Part shown: positions 19,849-31,393 of the stretch, one piece after another
Numbering within the stretch: the first letter of the stretch is position 1
Layout of the letters: the number at the start of each line of letters is the position of its first letter
DNA from: Buttiauxella agrestis ATCC 33320
GTDB lineage: Bacteria > Pseudomonadota > Gammaproteobacteria > Enterobacterales > Enterobacteriaceae
Assembly (NCBI GenBank): GCA_024169445.1
Contig: JALKFA010000001.1
Location: forward strand, 2,666,001-2,730,000
Length of the DNA stretch: 64,000 nucleotides
Reading direction: 5' to 3'
Made by a program: the position numbers and the translations under genes
Notes under the pieces: model-generated
What the model was told of the DNA's origin: nothing
Seen by the model: only the letters and a program-made list of their open reading frames with translations
Database searches by the model: none

Positions 19849-21084
19849 ATGTCTGTACCGCAACTGACTTTACGTGCAGCCCGCAATCTTCATCTTGCCG
19901 CGCAAGGCTTACTGGTTAAGCCTCGCCGCCGTTCAAAACCTGCCGATGTTATTGCAGCCATCGACCGTATGTCGTTGCTCCAGATTGATACTATTAATAT
20001 CGTGGCTCGAAGCCCGTATCTGGTGTTATTCAGTCGCTTAGGTCATTTCCCGCAAACGTGGCTTGATGATGCTCTTCTTAACGGCGATTTAATGGAGTAT
20101 TGGGCGCATGAAGCCTGCTTTTTACCGAGAAAAGACTTTTCGCTAATACGTCATCGGATGCTGAATCCCGAAAAAATGGGCTGGAAGTACCGCCCTGAAT
20201 GGATGGTCGAGCACGCCGAAGAGATTGAAAAACTCCTGGTTCACATTGAAAACAACGGCCCGGTACGATCTGCTGACTTTGAACATCCCCGTAAAGGCTC
20301 GAGCGGGTGGTGGGAATGGAAACCTCACAAGAAACATCTTGAGGGGTTATTCACCGCTGGGAAGGTCATGGTGATTGAGCGACGCAATTTTCAGCGTGTT
20401 TATGACTTGACCTCTCGCGTGATGCCGCACTGGAATGACGATTTGCATCTTATACAACAGCAGGATGCTGAACTGCAGATGCTGGAAAACAGCGCGCGCA
20501 GCCTTGGTATTTTCCGCCCTGAATGGCTGGCAGATTATTACCGATTGAAGAAGATCTCTCTCAAACCGTTGTTAACCCAATGGCAGGACAAGGGTAGCGC
20601 CATTCCGGTTAGCGTTGAGGGTATTGGCGAAATGTGGCTGCACAGTGATCTGTTCCCTTTACTGACTAAAGCTGAACAAAACACTTTGCGCGCCACCCAC
20701 ACCGCGGTGTTATCACCGTTTGATCCTGTGGTCTGGGATCGCAAGCGTGCCGAAGCTCTGTTTAACTTCTCCTATCGCCTTGAATGCTATACCCCAGCCG
20801 AAAAACGCAGGTATGGATATTTTGTTCTGCCGCTGCTGCATCAGGGGGAGATTGTGGGGCGAGTCGATGCAAAAATGCACCGCAAATCCGCAGTACTGGA
20901 AATTATCAGCTTATATCTTGAGGATGGCGTTAAGCCGAACCAGTCCTTAATTAAAGGTCTGCATACGGCATTCACAGACTTTGCTCATTGGCAGGGCGCG
21001 ACACAGATTCGCCTGGGTAATATCCCTGCGTTATTCGCTTCATCATGGGGCGAAGGTTGGGAAATTAACCCGGAGAACGCGTGA
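19849..21084 (+). CDS. ycaQ: YcaQ, HTH_42 DNA glycosylase (interstrand crosslink repair)
   Basis: 411 residues (410 in E. coli). It belongs to the winged-helix AlkZ/AlkX family. The catalytic QxD motif is present as Gln45-Ile-Asp47 ([10 protein letters not shown]). E. coli YcaQ (also called AlkX) unhooks interstrand crosslinks such as those from nitrogen mustards. It has its own short upstream gap from lpxK (50 bp) and is followed by ycaR-kdsB 46 bp downstream. Confidence 0.94.
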   Translation: MSVPQLTLRAARNLHLAAQGLLVKPRRRSKPADVIAAIDRMSLLQIDTINIVARSPYLVLFSRLGHFPQTWLDDALLNGDLMEYWAHEACFLPRKDFSLIRHRMLNPEKMGWKYRPEWMVEHAEEIEKLLVHIENNGPVRSADFEHPRKGSSGWWEWKPHKKHLEGLFTAGKVMVIERRNFQRVYDLTSRVMPHWNDDLHLIQQQDAELQMLENSARSLGIFRPEWLADYYRLKKISLKPLLTQWQDKGSAIPVSVEGIGEMWLHSDLFPLLTKAEQNTLRATHTAVLSPFDPVVWDRKRAEALFNFSYRLECYTPAEKRRYGYFVLPLLHQGEIVGRVDAKMHRKSAVLEIISLYLEDGVKPNQSLIKGLHTAFTDFAHWQGATQIRLGNIPALFASSWGEGWEINPENA

Positions 21085-21130
21085 GTTATGTTATCCTTTC
21101 GCCTTTGATGGCGGTCATTCTGGAGTAACC

Positions 21131-21313
21131 ATGGATCATCGATTACTTGAAATCATCGCTTGCCCGGTTTGTAACGGCAAGCTCTACTTTAATCAGGAAA
21201 AGCAGGAGCTTATCTGCAAACCTGACCACCTGGCGTTTCCTCTGCGCGATGGTATTCCAGTGCTGCTGGAGACTGAAGCTCGAGTTCTGAATTCTGACGA
21301 GAAAAACCCATGA
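21131..21313 (+). CDS. ycaR: YcaR, Trm112-like zinc-ribbon small protein
   Basis: 60 residues, the same as E. coli YcaR. The start is ATG at 21131 (MDHRLLEII) after GGAGT, not the long upstream extension of the frame. The UPF0434/Trm112 fold shows CPVCNGKL near the N-terminus and [12 protein letters not shown] near the end. The second cysteine pair is partly lost (one Cys, LICKPD). The stop overlaps kdsB by ATGA, so the two are coupled. Function unknown. Confidence 0.93.
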   Translation: MDHRLLEIIACPVCNGKLYFNQEKQELICKPDHLAFPLRDGIPVLLETEARVLNSDEKNP

Positions 21314-22056
21314 GTTTTGTGGCCATAATTCCTGCTCGCTTCGCCTCTACACGCTTGCCGGGCAAACCGCTTAAAGACATCAACGGCAAACCGATGGTCG
21401 TTCATGTGATGGAGCGCGCCCGCGAATCGGGTGCCGAGCGTATCATCGTTGCAACCGATCATGAAGACGTTGCTCGTGCCGTTGAAGCGGCGGGTGGTGA
21501 AGTTTGTATGACCCGCGCCGATCACCAATCTGGCACCGAACGCCTTGCCGAAGTCATTGAAAAGTATGGTTTCAGTGATGATACCGTGATTGTGAATGTG
21601 CAGGGTGATGAGCCAATGATCCCTCCGGCGATCATTAGCCAGGTTGCCAGCAATCTGGCAAATAGCCAGGCGGGCATGGCCACACTTGCGGTGCCAATCG
21701 ACTCTGCGGAAGAAGCATTCAACCCGAACGCAGTAAAAGTGGTCATGGATGCGCAGGGCTACGCGCTTTATTTCTCCCGTGCGACGATTCCATGGGACAG
21801 AGACCGTTTTGCACAGTCTCGCGAAACCATTGGCGATACTCTGCTGCGCCATATTGGTATCTATGGTTATCGTGCAGGTTTTATTCGTCGGTACGTTACC
21901 TGGGAACCAAGCCAGCTCGAACAAATCGAAATGCTCGAACAATTGCGTGTGCTGTGGAATGGCGAAAAGATCCATGTCGCCGTCGCGAAAGAGATTCCGA
22001 GTATTGGGGTTGATACGCCTGAAGATTTGGAACGTGTGCGCCAGGCGATGCGCTAA
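21310..22056 (+). CDS. kdsB: CMP-KDO synthetase KdsB
   Basis: 248 residues, as in E. coli. It activates 3-deoxy-manno-octulosonate with CTP to CMP-KDO for LPS inner-core synthesis. The N-terminal nucleotide-binding motif [16 protein letters not shown] is present, as is [11 protein letters not shown] with the metal-binding Asp. It is coupled to ycaR by a 4-bp overlap and followed by a strong terminator. Confidence 0.98.
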   Translation: MSFVAIIPARFASTRLPGKPLKDINGKPMVVHVMERARESGAERIIVATDHEDVARAVEAAGGEVCMTRADHQSGTERLAEVIEKYGFSDDTVIVNVQGDEPMIPPAIISQVASNLANSQAGMATLAVPIDSAEEAFNPNAVKVVMDAQGYALYFSRATIPWDRDRFAQSRETIGDTLLRHIGIYGYRAGFIRRYVTWEPSQLEQIEMLEQLRVLWNGEKIHVAVAKEIPSIGVDTPEDLERVRQAMR

Positions 22057-22092
22057 CGTTTTGAGTCGCAGTGTGGAACTTACCCCATGTAT

Positions 22093-22121
22093 AAAAAAAC
22101 CGGCATAGAACGCCGGTTTTT
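22093..22121 (+). terminator. kdsB terminator
   Basis: AAAAAACCGGC / GCCGGTTTTTT with a 7-nt loop; long A and T arms on both sides. Confidence 0.93.
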
Positions 22122-22213
22122 TTATTATCTAAAGGCATATTGATCTCAGGTGATGACATCCTGCGCTGGCAAGCTCATTATAAAAACACCAGTGTTGCAA
22201 GGGGTAATGAGTC

Positions 22214-23107
22214 ATGGAGTTGCTACGCAAGGAATTGAGTCATCTGCTGGGTGAAAAACTAAGCCGGATAGAATGTATCAACGAACAGCCAAACACCGCG
22301 CTATGGTCGCTATATGACAGCGAGGGTAATGCGATGTCTTTGCTGGCAAAAAGCTTTAGTTCCCGAGGCGTGGCTGCTCAGCTAGCCTGGAAAATGTCCA
22401 TGCTCGCTCGCTCCGGCACGGTGCGTTTACCCGTGGTTTACGGGGTGGTAACGCATGATGATACGCCAGGGCCAGACGTGCTTTTAATGGAGCGCTTGCG
22501 TGGCGTACCAGTGGAAGCGCCAACCCGTACTCCAGACCGTTGGGAACATCTGAAAGACCAAATTGTGGAAGGGCTGCTAGCCTGGCACCGCGTTGATAGC
22601 CGCGGCTGCGTCGGGAACGTCGACAGCACACAAGAAAATATCTGGCCATCATGGTATCGGCAACACGTCGAAACACTGTGGGCAACCCTCAATCAATACC
22701 CCAACAATGGCCTGACCATGCAGGACCGTCGCATCCTGTTCCGTACCCGCGAATGTTTGCCGCGCTTATTCGAAGATTTCAACGATAACTGCGTGCTGGT
22801 GCACGGCAACTTTTCGCTCAGTAGCATGTTGAAAGACGGGCGTAGCGACCAGTTACTGGCGATGGTAAATCCTGGAATGACGCTTTGGGCACCGCGCGAA
22901 TATGAAATATTCCGCCTGTATGAACAAGGGCAGTCGGAAAGCCTGCTGTGGCATTACTTGCAACGCGCACCCGTTGCTGAGTCGTTTGTGTGGCGGCGCT
23001 GGTTATACGTCTTATGGGATTGCATAGCGCAACTGTTGCAGTCGGGCCGACTAAACCGACCCGCCTTTGATGTCGCGTCGAAAAATTTACTGCCCTGGAT
23101 CTCCTGA
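22214..23107 (+). CDS. ycbJ: YcbJ, phosphotransferase-fold protein
   Basis: 297 residues, the same length as E. coli YcbJ. It resembles the aminoglycoside phosphotransferase/choline kinase superfamily in overall pattern. The catalytic loop reads VLVHGNFSLSSML, where the usual HGD has Asn instead of Asp, and I see no DFG-like metal motif. E. coli YcbJ has the same HGN, so the change is a family trait and the protein may be a pseudokinase. The last 21 bp overlap the 3' end of elyC on the other strand. Function unknown. Confidence 0.92.
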   Translation: MELLRKELSHLLGEKLSRIECINEQPNTALWSLYDSEGNAMSLLAKSFSSRGVAAQLAWKMSMLARSGTVRLPVVYGVVTHDDTPGPDVLLMERLRGVPVEAPTRTPDRWEHLKDQIVEGLLAWHRVDSRGCVGNVDSTQENIWPSWYRQHVETLWATLNQYPNNGLTMQDRRILFRTRECLPRLFEDFNDNCVLVHGNFSLSSMLKDGRSDQLLAMVNPGMTLWAPREYEIFRLYEQGQSESLLWHYLQRAPVAESFVWRRWLYVLWDCIAQLLQSGRLNRPAFDVASKNLLPWIS

Positions 23108-23863
23108 CGCCCCCTTGAGCCATTGCCAGACGCGTCCTACCGTTTCATAAATGGCACGATCGCTGTGCATTAACCAAACCGGAGCCGGGATAATTCGCTC
23201 CCATGGATTAAGTGGCGATGCAATGGCCAGTTGATTGGCTGGTGCCGGGAGTGGATTTAATCCAGCATGACGGAAAAAAATCATCGCACGTGGCAGATGT
23301 GACGCGGAACTCACCAGTAAAAATGGCTGGTGGCCAAGAGTTTTCGCGACGGCTGCCGCTTCTTCCTCAGTATCTTTCGGTTCTTCCAGCGTGATGATTT
23401 GTGAGCGCGGAATCCCCAGACTTTCTGCTACCCGAGCACCAGCCTCTGCGGTGCTAACCGGATTTGTCAGCGCTCGCGCACCGGTAAAGATCATCTTCGC
23501 ACCTGGGTTTGCCTGCCACAAACGCACCGCTTCAGTCACTCGTGGCAAACTATTGCTGATGAGATTGGAACTTGGCGCCCATTCCGGGTTCCATGTATAG
23601 CCGCCGCCGAGCACCACAATGTAATCCACTTTTTCACTACCGCGCCAGGTTGGGTAGGTATCTTCGATGGGTTTGAGCATTTTGTCAGCCACCGGTTGCA
23701 GGCTAATCAGTAGTAAAACTAACCAACTCACGCTTAATAAGGCTTTTGCGCTTTTTTGCCAACGGCTGAACCACAGTAAGCAAAGCGCAAAACCCATCAT
23801 CAATAACAAAAAAGGTAAGGGGAGCAGCAGCCCGCCGATATATTTTTTCAGGATAAAAAGCAT
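23087..23863 (-). CDS. elyC: Envelope biogenesis factor ElyC (DUF218)
   Basis: 258 residues (259 in E. coli). Two N-terminal membrane helices (about 8-55) are followed by a periplasmic DUF218 domain that begins VDYIVVLGGG and contains SSASHLPRAM. In E. coli ElyC (YcbC) is needed for peptidoglycan synthesis at low temperature and affects undecaprenyl-phosphate use. It is convergent with ycbJ (21-bp tail overlap) and divergent from cmoM. Confidence 0.95.
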   Translation of the reverse strand: MLFILKKYIGGLLLPLPFLLLMMGFALCLLWFSRWQKSAKALLSVSWLVLLLISLQPVADKMLKPIEDTYPTWRGSEKVDYIVVLGGGYTWNPEWAPSSNLISNSLPRVTEAVRLWQANPGAKMIFTGARALTNPVSTAEAGARVAESLGIPRSQIITLEEPKDTEEEAAAVAKTLGHQPFLLVSSASHLPRAMIFFRHAGLNPLPAPANQLAIASPLNPWERIIPAPVWLMHSDRAIYETVGRVWQWLKGASGDPGQ

Positions 23864-23983
23864 GAATTATGGGTCCTTTTTTAGCCATACAGCAGGTAAA
23901 CAGGGGTGATATTACACCAGACGGGTTCATTCTTGGCTCGGCTGTGCCAAAATACGCTCTTTCCCCCCTATGGAGCCGTACCC

Positions 23984-24772
23984 GTGCGTGATCGCAATTT
24001 TGACGACATTGCTGAGAAGTTCTCACGCAACATTTACGGTACAACCAAAGGACAGCTCCGCCAGGCCATTTTATGGCAAGATCTTGATGCCTTACTTTCC
24101 ACGCTGCCTGAAAAACTACGTGTGTTGGATGCGGGTGGTGGCGAAGGGCAAACCGCGTGCGGCCTTGCTGAACGTGGTCATGATGTCCTGCTTTGCGATG
24201 TTTCTGCTGAGATGATCTCCCGCGCCCAGGCTCAGGCCAGTGAAAAAGGTGTGAGCGACAATATGAATTTCATACATTCCTCGGCCCAGGATATTGGTCA
24301 ACATTTGGAAAAGCCGGTTGATCTGATATTGTTTCACGCTGTGCTGGAATGGGTCGTCGACCCGCAGGCCGTGCTTAAAACCTTATGGGATTGCCTTGCA
24401 CCAGGCGGTGCTTTATCCCTGATGTTCTACAATGCTAACGGTTTGCTGATGCGTAACATGTTTGTCGGCAACTTCGAATATGTTCTCCAGGGTATGAAAA
24501 AGAATAAGAGAAAAACACTTTCGCCTGACAATCCGCTGCAGCCAGAACAGGTTTATCACTGGCTGGAGCAAATTGGCTGGCAGATTACCGGTAAAACCGG
24601 TGTGCGAGTATTCCACGATTACTTGCGCGATAAGCATAAACAACGCGATGGTTTTGAGAATTTGCTTGAACTGGAAACGCGTTATTGCCGTCAGGAGCCT
24701 TTTGTGAGCCTCGGCCGCTATATCCACGTGACAGCCATCAAGCCGCTTGAGCCAAGGAAAAATTATGAGTGA
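23984..24772 (+). CDS. cmoM: tRNA 5-carboxymethoxyuridine methyltransferase CmoM
   Basis: The start is GTG at 23984 ([13 protein letters not shown]), giving 262 residues (261 in E. coli); GGAG lies 8 nt upstream. The open frame extends 26 codons further up, but that stretch has no family similarity. The class I SAM fold is marked by [11 protein letters not shown] at 47-57. It methylates cmo5U34 to mcmo5U34 in tRNA. Formerly smtA. It is the first gene of the muk operon and overlaps mukF by 8 bp. Confidence 0.96.
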   Translation: MRDRNFDDIAEKFSRNIYGTTKGQLRQAILWQDLDALLSTLPEKLRVLDAGGGEGQTACGLAERGHDVLLCDVSAEMISRAQAQASEKGVSDNMNFIHSSAQDIGQHLEKPVDLILFHAVLEWVVDPQAVLKTLWDCLAPGGALSLMFYNANGLLMRNMFVGNFEYVLQGMKKNKRKTLSPDNPLQPEQVYHWLEQIGWQITGKTGVRVFHDYLRDKHKQRDGFENLLELETRYCRQEPFVSLGRYIHVTAIKPLEPRKNYE

Positions 24773-26087
24773 TGTTTCCCAGACAGTGCCGGAACTGGTT
24801 GCCTGGGCCAGGAAAAATGACTATTCGATTTCGCTACCGACAGAGCGTTTGACGTTTCTGCTGGCGATCGCCACGTTGAATGGCGAGCGGCTTGACGGTG
24901 AAATGAGTGAAGGTGAACTGATTGATGCTTTCCGCCACGTGAGTGACGGTTTTGAGCAGACCAGTGAAACCATTAACGTTCGTGCCAATAACGCCATCAA
25001 TGACATGGTGCGCCAGCGTTTGATCAACCGTTTTGTCAGTGAAATCAATGAAGGCAATGCAATTTATCGCCTGACGCCACTCGGCATTGGTATTACCGAT
25101 TACTACATCCGTCAGCGTGAGTTTTCAACGCTGCGTTTATCTATGCAGTTGTCGATTGTAGCCGGTGAACTGAAGCGTGCCGCTGATTCGGCAGATGAAG
25201 GTGGCGACGAGTTCCACTGGCATCGCAATGTCTTCGCCCCGCTGAAATACTCGGTGGCCGAGATTTTTGACAGCATTGATCTCACCCAACGGATCATGGA
25301 TGAGCACCAGCAACAGGTTAAAGATGACATCGCGCAACTGCTGAACAAAGACTGGCGTGCGGCGATTTCCAGCTGTGAAATGTTGCTGTCAGAAACCTCC
25401 GGTACGTTACGTGAGCTGCAAGATACGCTCGAAGCCGCAGGCGACAAACTCCAGGCTAACTTGTTAAGAATTCAGGATGCGATTCTGGGGCGTGACGATC
25501 TGCATTTTGTTGATCGTCTGGTGTTTGATCTGCAAAGCAAACTTGACCGTATCGTCAGTTGGGGCCAGCAGGCAATCGACTTGTGGATAGGCTACGACCG
25601 TCACGTTCATAAATTCATTCGTACCGCCATCGACATGGATAAAAACCGTGTCTTTGCCCAACGTCTGCGCGTTTCGGTACAGAACTATTTCGATGCGCCA
25701 TGGGCGCTCACCTATGCCAACGCCGACCGTCTGCTGGATATGCGCGATGAAGAAATGGCGCTGCGTGATGAAGAAGTGACCGGTGAACTGCCAAGCGATC
25801 TGGAATTCGAAGAATTCAATGAAATCCGCGAACAACTCGCAGCCCTCATCGAAGCCGCACTGCAGGTCTACAAAACCAGACAAGTGCCGCTAGATTTAGG
25901 CGTAGTAATGCGGGACTATCTGGCGCAATACCCACGCGCCCGCCATTTTGATGTGGCGAGAATCGTAGTCGACCAGGCAGTACGTCTGGGTGTGGCTGAA
26001 GCAGATTTTACTGGCTTGCCGCCACAGTGGCAGGCAATTAACGATTACGGAGCCAAGGTACAGGCGCATGTCATCAACAAATATTGA
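24765..26087 (+). CDS. mukF: Chromosome partition protein MukF (kleisin)
   Basis: The start is ATG at 24765 ([11 protein letters not shown]) after AAGGAAA, giving 440 residues as in E. coli; the ATG six codons upstream lies inside cmoM. The N-terminal winged-helix dimerisation domain, a long helical middle and a C-terminal winged helix that binds the MukB head are visible by homology. It bridges MukE and MukB in the MukBEF condensin. Overlaps mukE by 20 bp. Confidence 0.98.
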   Translation: MSDVSQTVPELVAWARKNDYSISLPTERLTFLLAIATLNGERLDGEMSEGELIDAFRHVSDGFEQTSETINVRANNAINDMVRQRLINRFVSEINEGNAIYRLTPLGIGITDYYIRQREFSTLRLSMQLSIVAGELKRAADSADEGGDEFHWHRNVFAPLKYSVAEIFDSIDLTQRIMDEHQQQVKDDIAQLLNKDWRAAISSCEMLLSETSGTLRELQDTLEAAGDKLQANLLRIQDAILGRDDLHFVDRLVFDLQSKLDRIVSWGQQAIDLWIGYDRHVHKFIRTAIDMDKNRVFAQRLRVSVQNYFDAPWALTYANADRLLDMRDEEMALRDEEVTGELPSDLEFEEFNEIREQLAALIEAALQVYKTRQVPLDLGVVMRDYLAQYPRARHFDVARIVVDQAVRLGVAEADFTGLPPQWQAINDYGAKVQAHVINKY

Positions 26088-26784
26088 AAAAGTGATGCCA
26101 GTAAAACTGGCACAGGCGTTGGCCAATCCGTTATTTCCGGCACTCGACAGCCAATTACGTTCCGGACGGCACATTGGGCTCGATGAGCTGGATAATCATG
26201 CCTATTTGATGGATTTCCAGGATGAACTGGAAGAGTTTTACACCCGCTATAATGTGGAGTTGATTCGCGCCCCGGAAGGTTTCTTCTATTTGCGTCCGCG
26301 ATCCACCACGCTGATTCCGCGCTCTGTATTGTCCGAACTGGATATGATGGTCGGTAAAATTCTTTGTTACCTCTATCTCAGCCCGGAACGACTGGCAAAC
26401 GAAGGTATCTTCACGCAGGCCGAACTCTATGACGAGCTGTTGACGCTGGCGGATGAAAACAAGTTACTCAAACTTGTGAATAACCGTTCTACCGGCTCGG
26501 ATGTGGACAGGCAAAAACTGCAAGAAAAAGTCCGTGCTTCGTTAACCCGTCTACGCCGCCTCGGCATGATCTGGTTTATGGGCCACGACAGCAGCAAATT
26601 CCGCATTACCGAATCTGTATTCCGCTTTGGCGCCGATGTGCGCGCCGGCGATGATGCGCGCGAAGCGCAATTACGCATGATCCGCGATGGTGAAGCGATG
26701 CCGGTCGAAACTCGTTTGCAACTCAATGATGAAACGGAAGAGTCGCAAATTGTTCAGGATAACGCGGAGGATGAACAGGAATGA
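26068..26784 (+). CDS. mukE: Chromosome partition protein MukE (KITE subunit)
   Basis: The start is ATG at 26068 ([14 protein letters not shown]), inside the end of mukF, giving 238 residues (234 in E. coli). Two winged-helix domains; the acidic C-terminal tail (ETEESQ...EDEQE) is variable and slightly longer here. It binds the MukF kleisin and modulates MukB ATPase. Overlaps mukB by ATGA, so mukFEB is tightly coupled. Confidence 0.97.
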   Translation: MSSTNIEKVMPVKLAQALANPLFPALDSQLRSGRHIGLDELDNHAYLMDFQDELEEFYTRYNVELIRAPEGFFYLRPRSTTLIPRSVLSELDMMVGKILCYLYLSPERLANEGIFTQAELYDELLTLADENKLLKLVNNRSTGSDVDRQKLQEKVRASLTRLRRLGMIWFMGHDSSKFRITESVFRFGADVRAGDDAREAQLRMIRDGEAMPVETRLQLNDETEESQIVQDNAEDEQE

Positions 26785-29700
26785 TTGAACGCGGGAAATT
26801 TCGCTCACTTACGCTGATTAACTGGAATGGTTTCTTCGCGCGTACGTTTGATTTGGATGAACTGGTCACCACGCTTTCTGGTGGTAATGGTGCCGGTAAA
26901 TCCACCACCATGGCGGCTTTTGTTACTGCATTAATCCCCGATTTAACGCTGTTGCACTTCCGAAATACCACCGAAGCGGGGGCCACTTCAGGTTCACGCG
27001 ACAAAGGTCTGCACGGTAAGTTGAAAGCAGGGGTCTGTTACTCACTGCTGGATGTGGTTAACTCACGTCACCAGCGCGTTGTTGTTGGTGTGCGTCTGCA
27101 ACAAGTAGCCGGTCGTGACCGTAAAGTCGACATCAAACCGTTTGCGATTCAGGGTTTACCAGAGTCTATTCAGCCAACACAGTTACTGACAGAGACCATT
27201 AACGAGCGCCAGGCACGTGTTCTGAGCCTGCAAGAACTGAAAGATAAAGTGGAAGCCATCGAAGGCGTTCAGTTTAAACAGTTCAACTCAATTACCGATT
27301 ACCACTCGCTGATGTTCGATTTGGGCATTGTTGCGCGTCGCCTGCGCAGTGCATCGGATCGTAGCAAGTACTACCGTCTTATCGAAGCCTCGCTGTACGG
27401 CGGGATTTCCAGCGCCATTACCCGTTCACTGCGCGACTACTTGTTGCCAGAAAACGGCGGTGTGCGCAAAGCCTTCCAGGATATGGAAGCGGCACTGCGC
27501 GAAAACCGCATGACGCTGGAAGCCATTCGCGTCACCCAGTCGGACCGTGACCTGTTTAAGCATCTGATTTCTGAAGCCACTAACTACGTGGCAGCGGATT
27601 ACATGCGTCACGCCAACGAACGCCGCATCCACCTGGATAAAGCGCTCGAGTTCCGTCGTGAGTTATTGACCAGCCGTAAGCAACTGGCTGCAGAGCAATA
27701 CAAACATGTCGAAATGGCGCGTGAACTGGCTGAACACAGCGGTGCGGAAGGGGATCTGGAAACAGATTATCAGGCGGCGAGTGACCACCTGAACCTGGTG
27801 CAGACGGCAATTCGCCAGCAGGAAAAAATCGAGCGTTACGAAGCTGACCTCGACGAACTGCAAATGCGCCTCGAAGAACAAAATGAAATTGTTGCCGAAG
27901 CCTCTGAGCAGCAAGAAGAAAACGAAGCTCGCGCCGAAGCCGCTGAACTGGAAGTCGATGAGCTGAAAAGCCAGCTTGCCGATTACCAGCAAGCGCTTGA
28001 TGTGCAGCAGACGCGTGCGATTCAGTATCAACAAGCATTACAGGCACTGGAGCGTGCACGTTCGCTGTGCCATTTGCCTGACCTGACTACCGATAGCGCG
28101 GAAGAATGGTTAGAAACATTCCAGGCAAAAGAGCAGGAAACCACTGAAAAACTGCTGACGCTGGAACAGAAAATGAGTGTGGCACAAACGGCGCATAGCC
28201 AGTTTGAGCACGCTTATCAGCTTGTTACCGCGATCAATGGCCCAGTGAGTCGTAGCGACGCCTGGAACGTGGCGCGTGAATTACTACGCGACAGCAATAA
28301 CCAGCGCCATTTGATGGAACAAGTTCAGCCGCTCAGAGCGCGCCTTAACGAACTCGAACAACGTCTGCGCGAACAGCAAGAAGCTGAGCGCATGCTCGCT
28401 GAGTTCTGCAAACGTCAGGGCAAACACTTTGATCCTGAAGATTTGGAAGTGTTGCACGAAGAACTCTCTGAACGTATCGAAACCTTGCAGCAGCGTGTTT
28501 CTGATGCCAGCGATCAGCGTGCAAACCTGCGCCAGGAACAAGAGCAGATTCAGGCTCGCACTAAGCGTTTGCTGCTGCGAGCCCCAATTTGGGTGGCGGC
28601 ACAAACCAGCCTCAATCAGCTTTGTGAGCAGAGCAACGAGCAGTTTGAAAGCAGCCAGCAAGTTACCGAATACATGCAGCAACTGCTTGAGCGTGAGCGT
28701 GACGTCACCGTTGAACGTGACGAAGTCGGCGCGCGTAAACGTGCCATTGACGAAGAAATAGAACGCTTGAGCCAACCCGGCGGTGCCGAAGATCCACGTT
28801 TAAATGCGCTGGCTGAACGTTTTGGCGGCGTGCTGTTATCTGAAATTTATGACGATATCAGCATCGACGATGCTCCTTACTTCTCGGCATTGTATGGCCC
28901 ATCGCGTCACGCCATTGTGGTACCCGATTTATCGCTGGTGCGCGAGCAGTTAGACAACCTGGAAGATTGTCCTGAAGACCTCTATTTAATTGAAGGTGAC
29001 CCATCTTCCTTTGATGACAACGTCTTTACCGTTGAAGAATTAAACGCAGCCGTTCTGGTGAAAACCGCAGAGCGTCAGTGGCGTTACTCTCGCTTGCCTG
29101 AGCTGCCAATATTTGGCCGTGCCGCACGTGAGAATCGCCTTGAGAACCTGCATGCTGAACGCGAAACCCTGGCAGAGCGTTTCGCGACACTGTCGTTCGA
29201 TGTTCAGAAATCACAGCGTTTACACCAGGCATTTAGTCGTTTCATCGGTCAGCATTTGGGTGTGGCATTTGATGACGACCCGGAAGCAGAAATTCGTCAA
29301 CTCAACACCCGCCGTGGTGAAGTTGAACGTGCTATCAGCAACCATGAAAACGACAATAAGCAACAGCGTCAGCAATACGATCAGGCGAAAGAAGGGGTTG
29401 ATCAACTTAACCGCTTATTGCCGCGTATCAACTTACTCAATGATGAAACGCTGGCTGACCGTTGCGATGAAATCCGTGAACGCCTCGACGAAGCGCAAGA
29501 AGCCGCGCGCTTCCTGCATCAGTTTGGTAACCAACTTGCCAAACTCGAAGCTGTGGCATCGGCACTGCAAAGTGACCCTGAGCAGTTTGAGCAGTTAAAA
29601 GAAGATTATCAGTACGCGCAACAAGTACAACGCGATGCCCGTCAGCAGGCATTTGCCTTGACTGAAGTGGTGCAGCGTCGGGCGCACTTTAGCTACTCTG

Positions 29701-31229
29701 ATTCTGCCGCGATGCTCGATGGCAATAGCGATTTAAATGAAAAATTGCGTAGCCGTCTGGAGCAAGCAGAAGCGGAACGTACCCGTTCACGCGAAGCCTT
29801 GCGTCAGCATGCACAGCAATTAAGTCAGTTCAGCCAGTTAATGGCATCGCTGAAAAGCTCCTTTGATACTAAAAAAGAGCTGTTAACCGATCTGCACAAA
29901 GAACTACAGGACATCGGCGTTCGCGCTGATATTGGCGCTGAAGAGCGTGCGCGCTCACGTCGTGATGAATTACATACCGCACTGAGCACCAACCGTAGCC
30001 GTCGTAATCAGCTTGAAAAAGCGCTGACTTATTGCGAAGCGGAAATGAGCAACTTAACCCGCAAACTGAAACAGCTGGAACGCAGCTATTTTGAAATGCG
30101 TGAACAGGTTGTCACCGCGAAAGCGGGCTGGTGTGCGGTGATGCGGATGGTGAAAGACAATGGTGTTGAGCGCCGCCTGAATCGCCGCGAATTGGCTTAT
30201 GTCACCGGTGATGAATTGCGTTCTATCTCGGATAAAGCGTTGGGTGCGCTGCGTTTGGCGGTTGCGGACAACGAACATCTGCGCGATGTACTGCGTATGT
30301 CTGAAGATCCAAAACGCCCTGAACGTAAGATTCAGTTCTTTGTGGCGGTTTATCAGCATCTTCGCGAACGTATTCGCCAGGACATTATCCGTACTGATGA
30401 CCCTGTTGAAGCCATCGAGCAGATGGAGATTGAACTGAGTCGTCTGACGGAGGAACTCACTTCACGCGAGCAAAAACTGGCGATCAGTTCTCGCAGCGTG
30501 GCGAATATCATTCGTAAGACTATTCAGCGTGAACAAAACCGTATCCGCATGCTGAACCAGGGTCTGCAAAGTGTCTCCTTCGGTCAGGTGAATAGCGTGC
30601 GTTTGAACGTGAACGTGCGTGAAACTCATGCCATGTTGCTGAATGTCCTTTCAGAACAACATGAGCAGCATCAGGATCTGTTCAACAGCAACCGTCTGAG
30701 TTTCTCTGAAGCATTAGCGAAACTGTACCAACGCCTGAATCCACAAATTGATATGGGCCAGCGCACACCACAGACCATCGGTGAAGAGCTGCTCGATTAT
30801 CGTAATTACCTCGAAATGGAAGTGGAAGTTAACCGTGGTTCAGATGGCTGGCTTCGTGCGGAAAGTGGCGCGCTGTCAACCGGTGAAGCGATCGGTACCG
30901 GGATGTCGATTCTGGTCATGGTGGTTCAGAGCTGGGAAGAAGAGTCTCGTCGACTACGTGGGAAAGACATTTCCCCATGCCGTTTGCTGTTCCTCGATGA
31001 GGCTGCGCGTCTGGATGCGAAGTCGATTGCCACGTTGTTTGAGCTATGCGAACGTCTTGAAATGCAACTGATCATTGCAGCGCCGGAGAACATTAGCCCA
31101 GAAAAAGGCACTACCTATAAGCTGGTGCGTAAGGTTGTTCAGAACCATGAACACGTTCATGTTGTTGGGCTGCGGGGCTTTGCGCCTCCGCTTCCTGAAC
31201 CGTCGGCTGACATGACTGAAGCGTCATAA
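26781..31229 (+). CDS. mukB: Chromosome partition protein MukB (SMC-like ATPase)
   Basis: 1482 residues (1486 in E. coli). N-terminal head with Walker A GGNGAGKS at 34-41, long coiled coil (about 340-650), hinge (about 670-780), returning coiled coil, and C-terminal head with the signature region [13 protein letters not shown] and Walker [12 protein letters not shown] carrying catalytic Glu1407. MukB dimerises at the hinge and extrudes DNA loops. MukBEF replaces SMC-ScpAB in enterics and is excluded from Ter by MatP, whose gene lies at the right end of this window. Confidence 0.99.
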   Translation: MIERGKFRSLTLINWNGFFARTFDLDELVTTLSGGNGAGKSTTMAAFVTALIPDLTLLHFRNTTEAGATSGSRDKGLHGKLKAGVCYSLLDVVNSRHQRVVVGVRLQQVAGRDRKVDIKPFAIQGLPESIQPTQLLTETINERQARVLSLQELKDKVEAIEGVQFKQFNSITDYHSLMFDLGIVARRLRSASDRSKYYRLIEASLYGGISSAITRSLRDYLLPENGGVRKAFQDMEAALRENRMTLEAIRVTQSDRDLFKHLISEATNYVAADYMRHANERRIHLDKALEFRRELLTSRKQLAAEQYKHVEMARELAEHSGAEGDLETDYQAASDHLNLVQTAIRQQEKIERYEADLDELQMRLEEQNEIVAEASEQQEENEARAEAAELEVDELKSQLADYQQALDVQQTRAIQYQQALQALERARSLCHLPDLTTDSAEEWLETFQAKEQETTEKLLTLEQKMSVAQTAHSQFEHAYQLVTAINGPVSRSDAWNVARELLRDSNNQRHLMEQVQPLRARLNELEQRLREQQEAERMLAEFCKRQGKHFDPEDLEVLHEELSERIETLQQRVSDASDQRANLRQEQEQIQARTKRLLLRAPIWVAAQTSLNQLCEQSNEQFESSQQVTEYMQQLLERERDVTVERDEVGARKRAIDEEIERLSQPGGAEDPRLNALAERFGGVLLSEIYDDISIDDAPYFSALYGPSRHAIVVPDLSLVREQLDNLEDCPEDLYLIEGDPSSFDDNVFTVEELNAAVLVKTAERQWRYSRLPELPIFGRAARENRLENLHAERETLAERFATLSFDVQKSQRLHQAFSRFIGQHLGVAFDDDPEAEIRQLNTRRGEVERAISNHENDNKQQRQQYDQAKEGVDQLNRLLPRINLLNDETLADRCDEIRERLDEAQEAARFLHQFGNQLAKLEAVASALQSDPEQFEQLKEDYQYAQQVQRDARQQAFALTEVVQRRAHFSYSDSAAMLDGNSDLNEKLRSRLEQAEAERTRSREALRQHAQQLSQFSQLMASLKSSFDTKKELLTDLHKELQDIGVRADIGAEERARSRRDELHTALSTNRSRRNQLEKALTYCEAEMSNLTRKLKQLERSYFEMREQVVTAKAGWCAVMRMVKDNGVERRLNRRELAYVTGDELRSISDKALGALRLAVADNEHLRDVLRMSEDPKRPERKIQFFVAVYQHLRERIRQDIIRTDDPVEAIEQMEIELSRLTEELTSREQKLAISSRSVANIIRKTIQREQNRIRMLNQGLQSVSFGQVNSVRLNVNVRETHAMLLNVLSEQHEQHQDLFNSNRLSFSEALAKLYQRLNPQIDMGQRTPQTIGEELLDYRNYLEMEVEVNRGSDGWLRAESGALSTGEAIGTGMSILVMVVQSWEEESRRLRGKDISPCRLLFLDEAARLDAKSIATLFELCERLEMQLIIAAPENISPEKGTTYKLVRKVVQNHEHVHVVGLRGFAPPLPEPSADMTEAS

Positions 31230-31231
31230 TT

Positions 31232-31258
31232 AACGCGGGCTACGGCCCGCGTTTTCTT
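31232..31258 (+). terminator. muk operon terminator
   Basis: An AACGCGGGC / GCCCGCGTT stem with a 4-nt loop and TTTTCTTT, right after the mukB stop. Confidence 0.88.
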
Positions 31259-31393
31259 TGGCTCGAAAGTTCTTATTCTTTAATTTTATTTACATTTATG
31301 CGGGCAAATAGTTTTTGCTGTTTATATACTGATATTTAAGCCCAGTGAGATAATTTGGGTTAATTAGAAAGTTTTAAAAACAGGGGGCAAGGG

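Noticed and set aside
21193-21975. 260-codon frame antisense to ycaR/kdsB
   Set aside because: Shadow of kdsB; no supporting signal.
23906-23983. 26-codon N-terminal extension of cmoM
   Set aside because: No similarity to the family, no good ribosome site, and GTG at 23984 has GGAG upstream and gives the usual length.
28699-28708. GTGACGTCAC in mukB as a possible matS site
   Set aside because: The matS consensus is 13 bp (GTGACRNYGTCAC); the three central bases are missing. It is also a plain palindrome of common codons.
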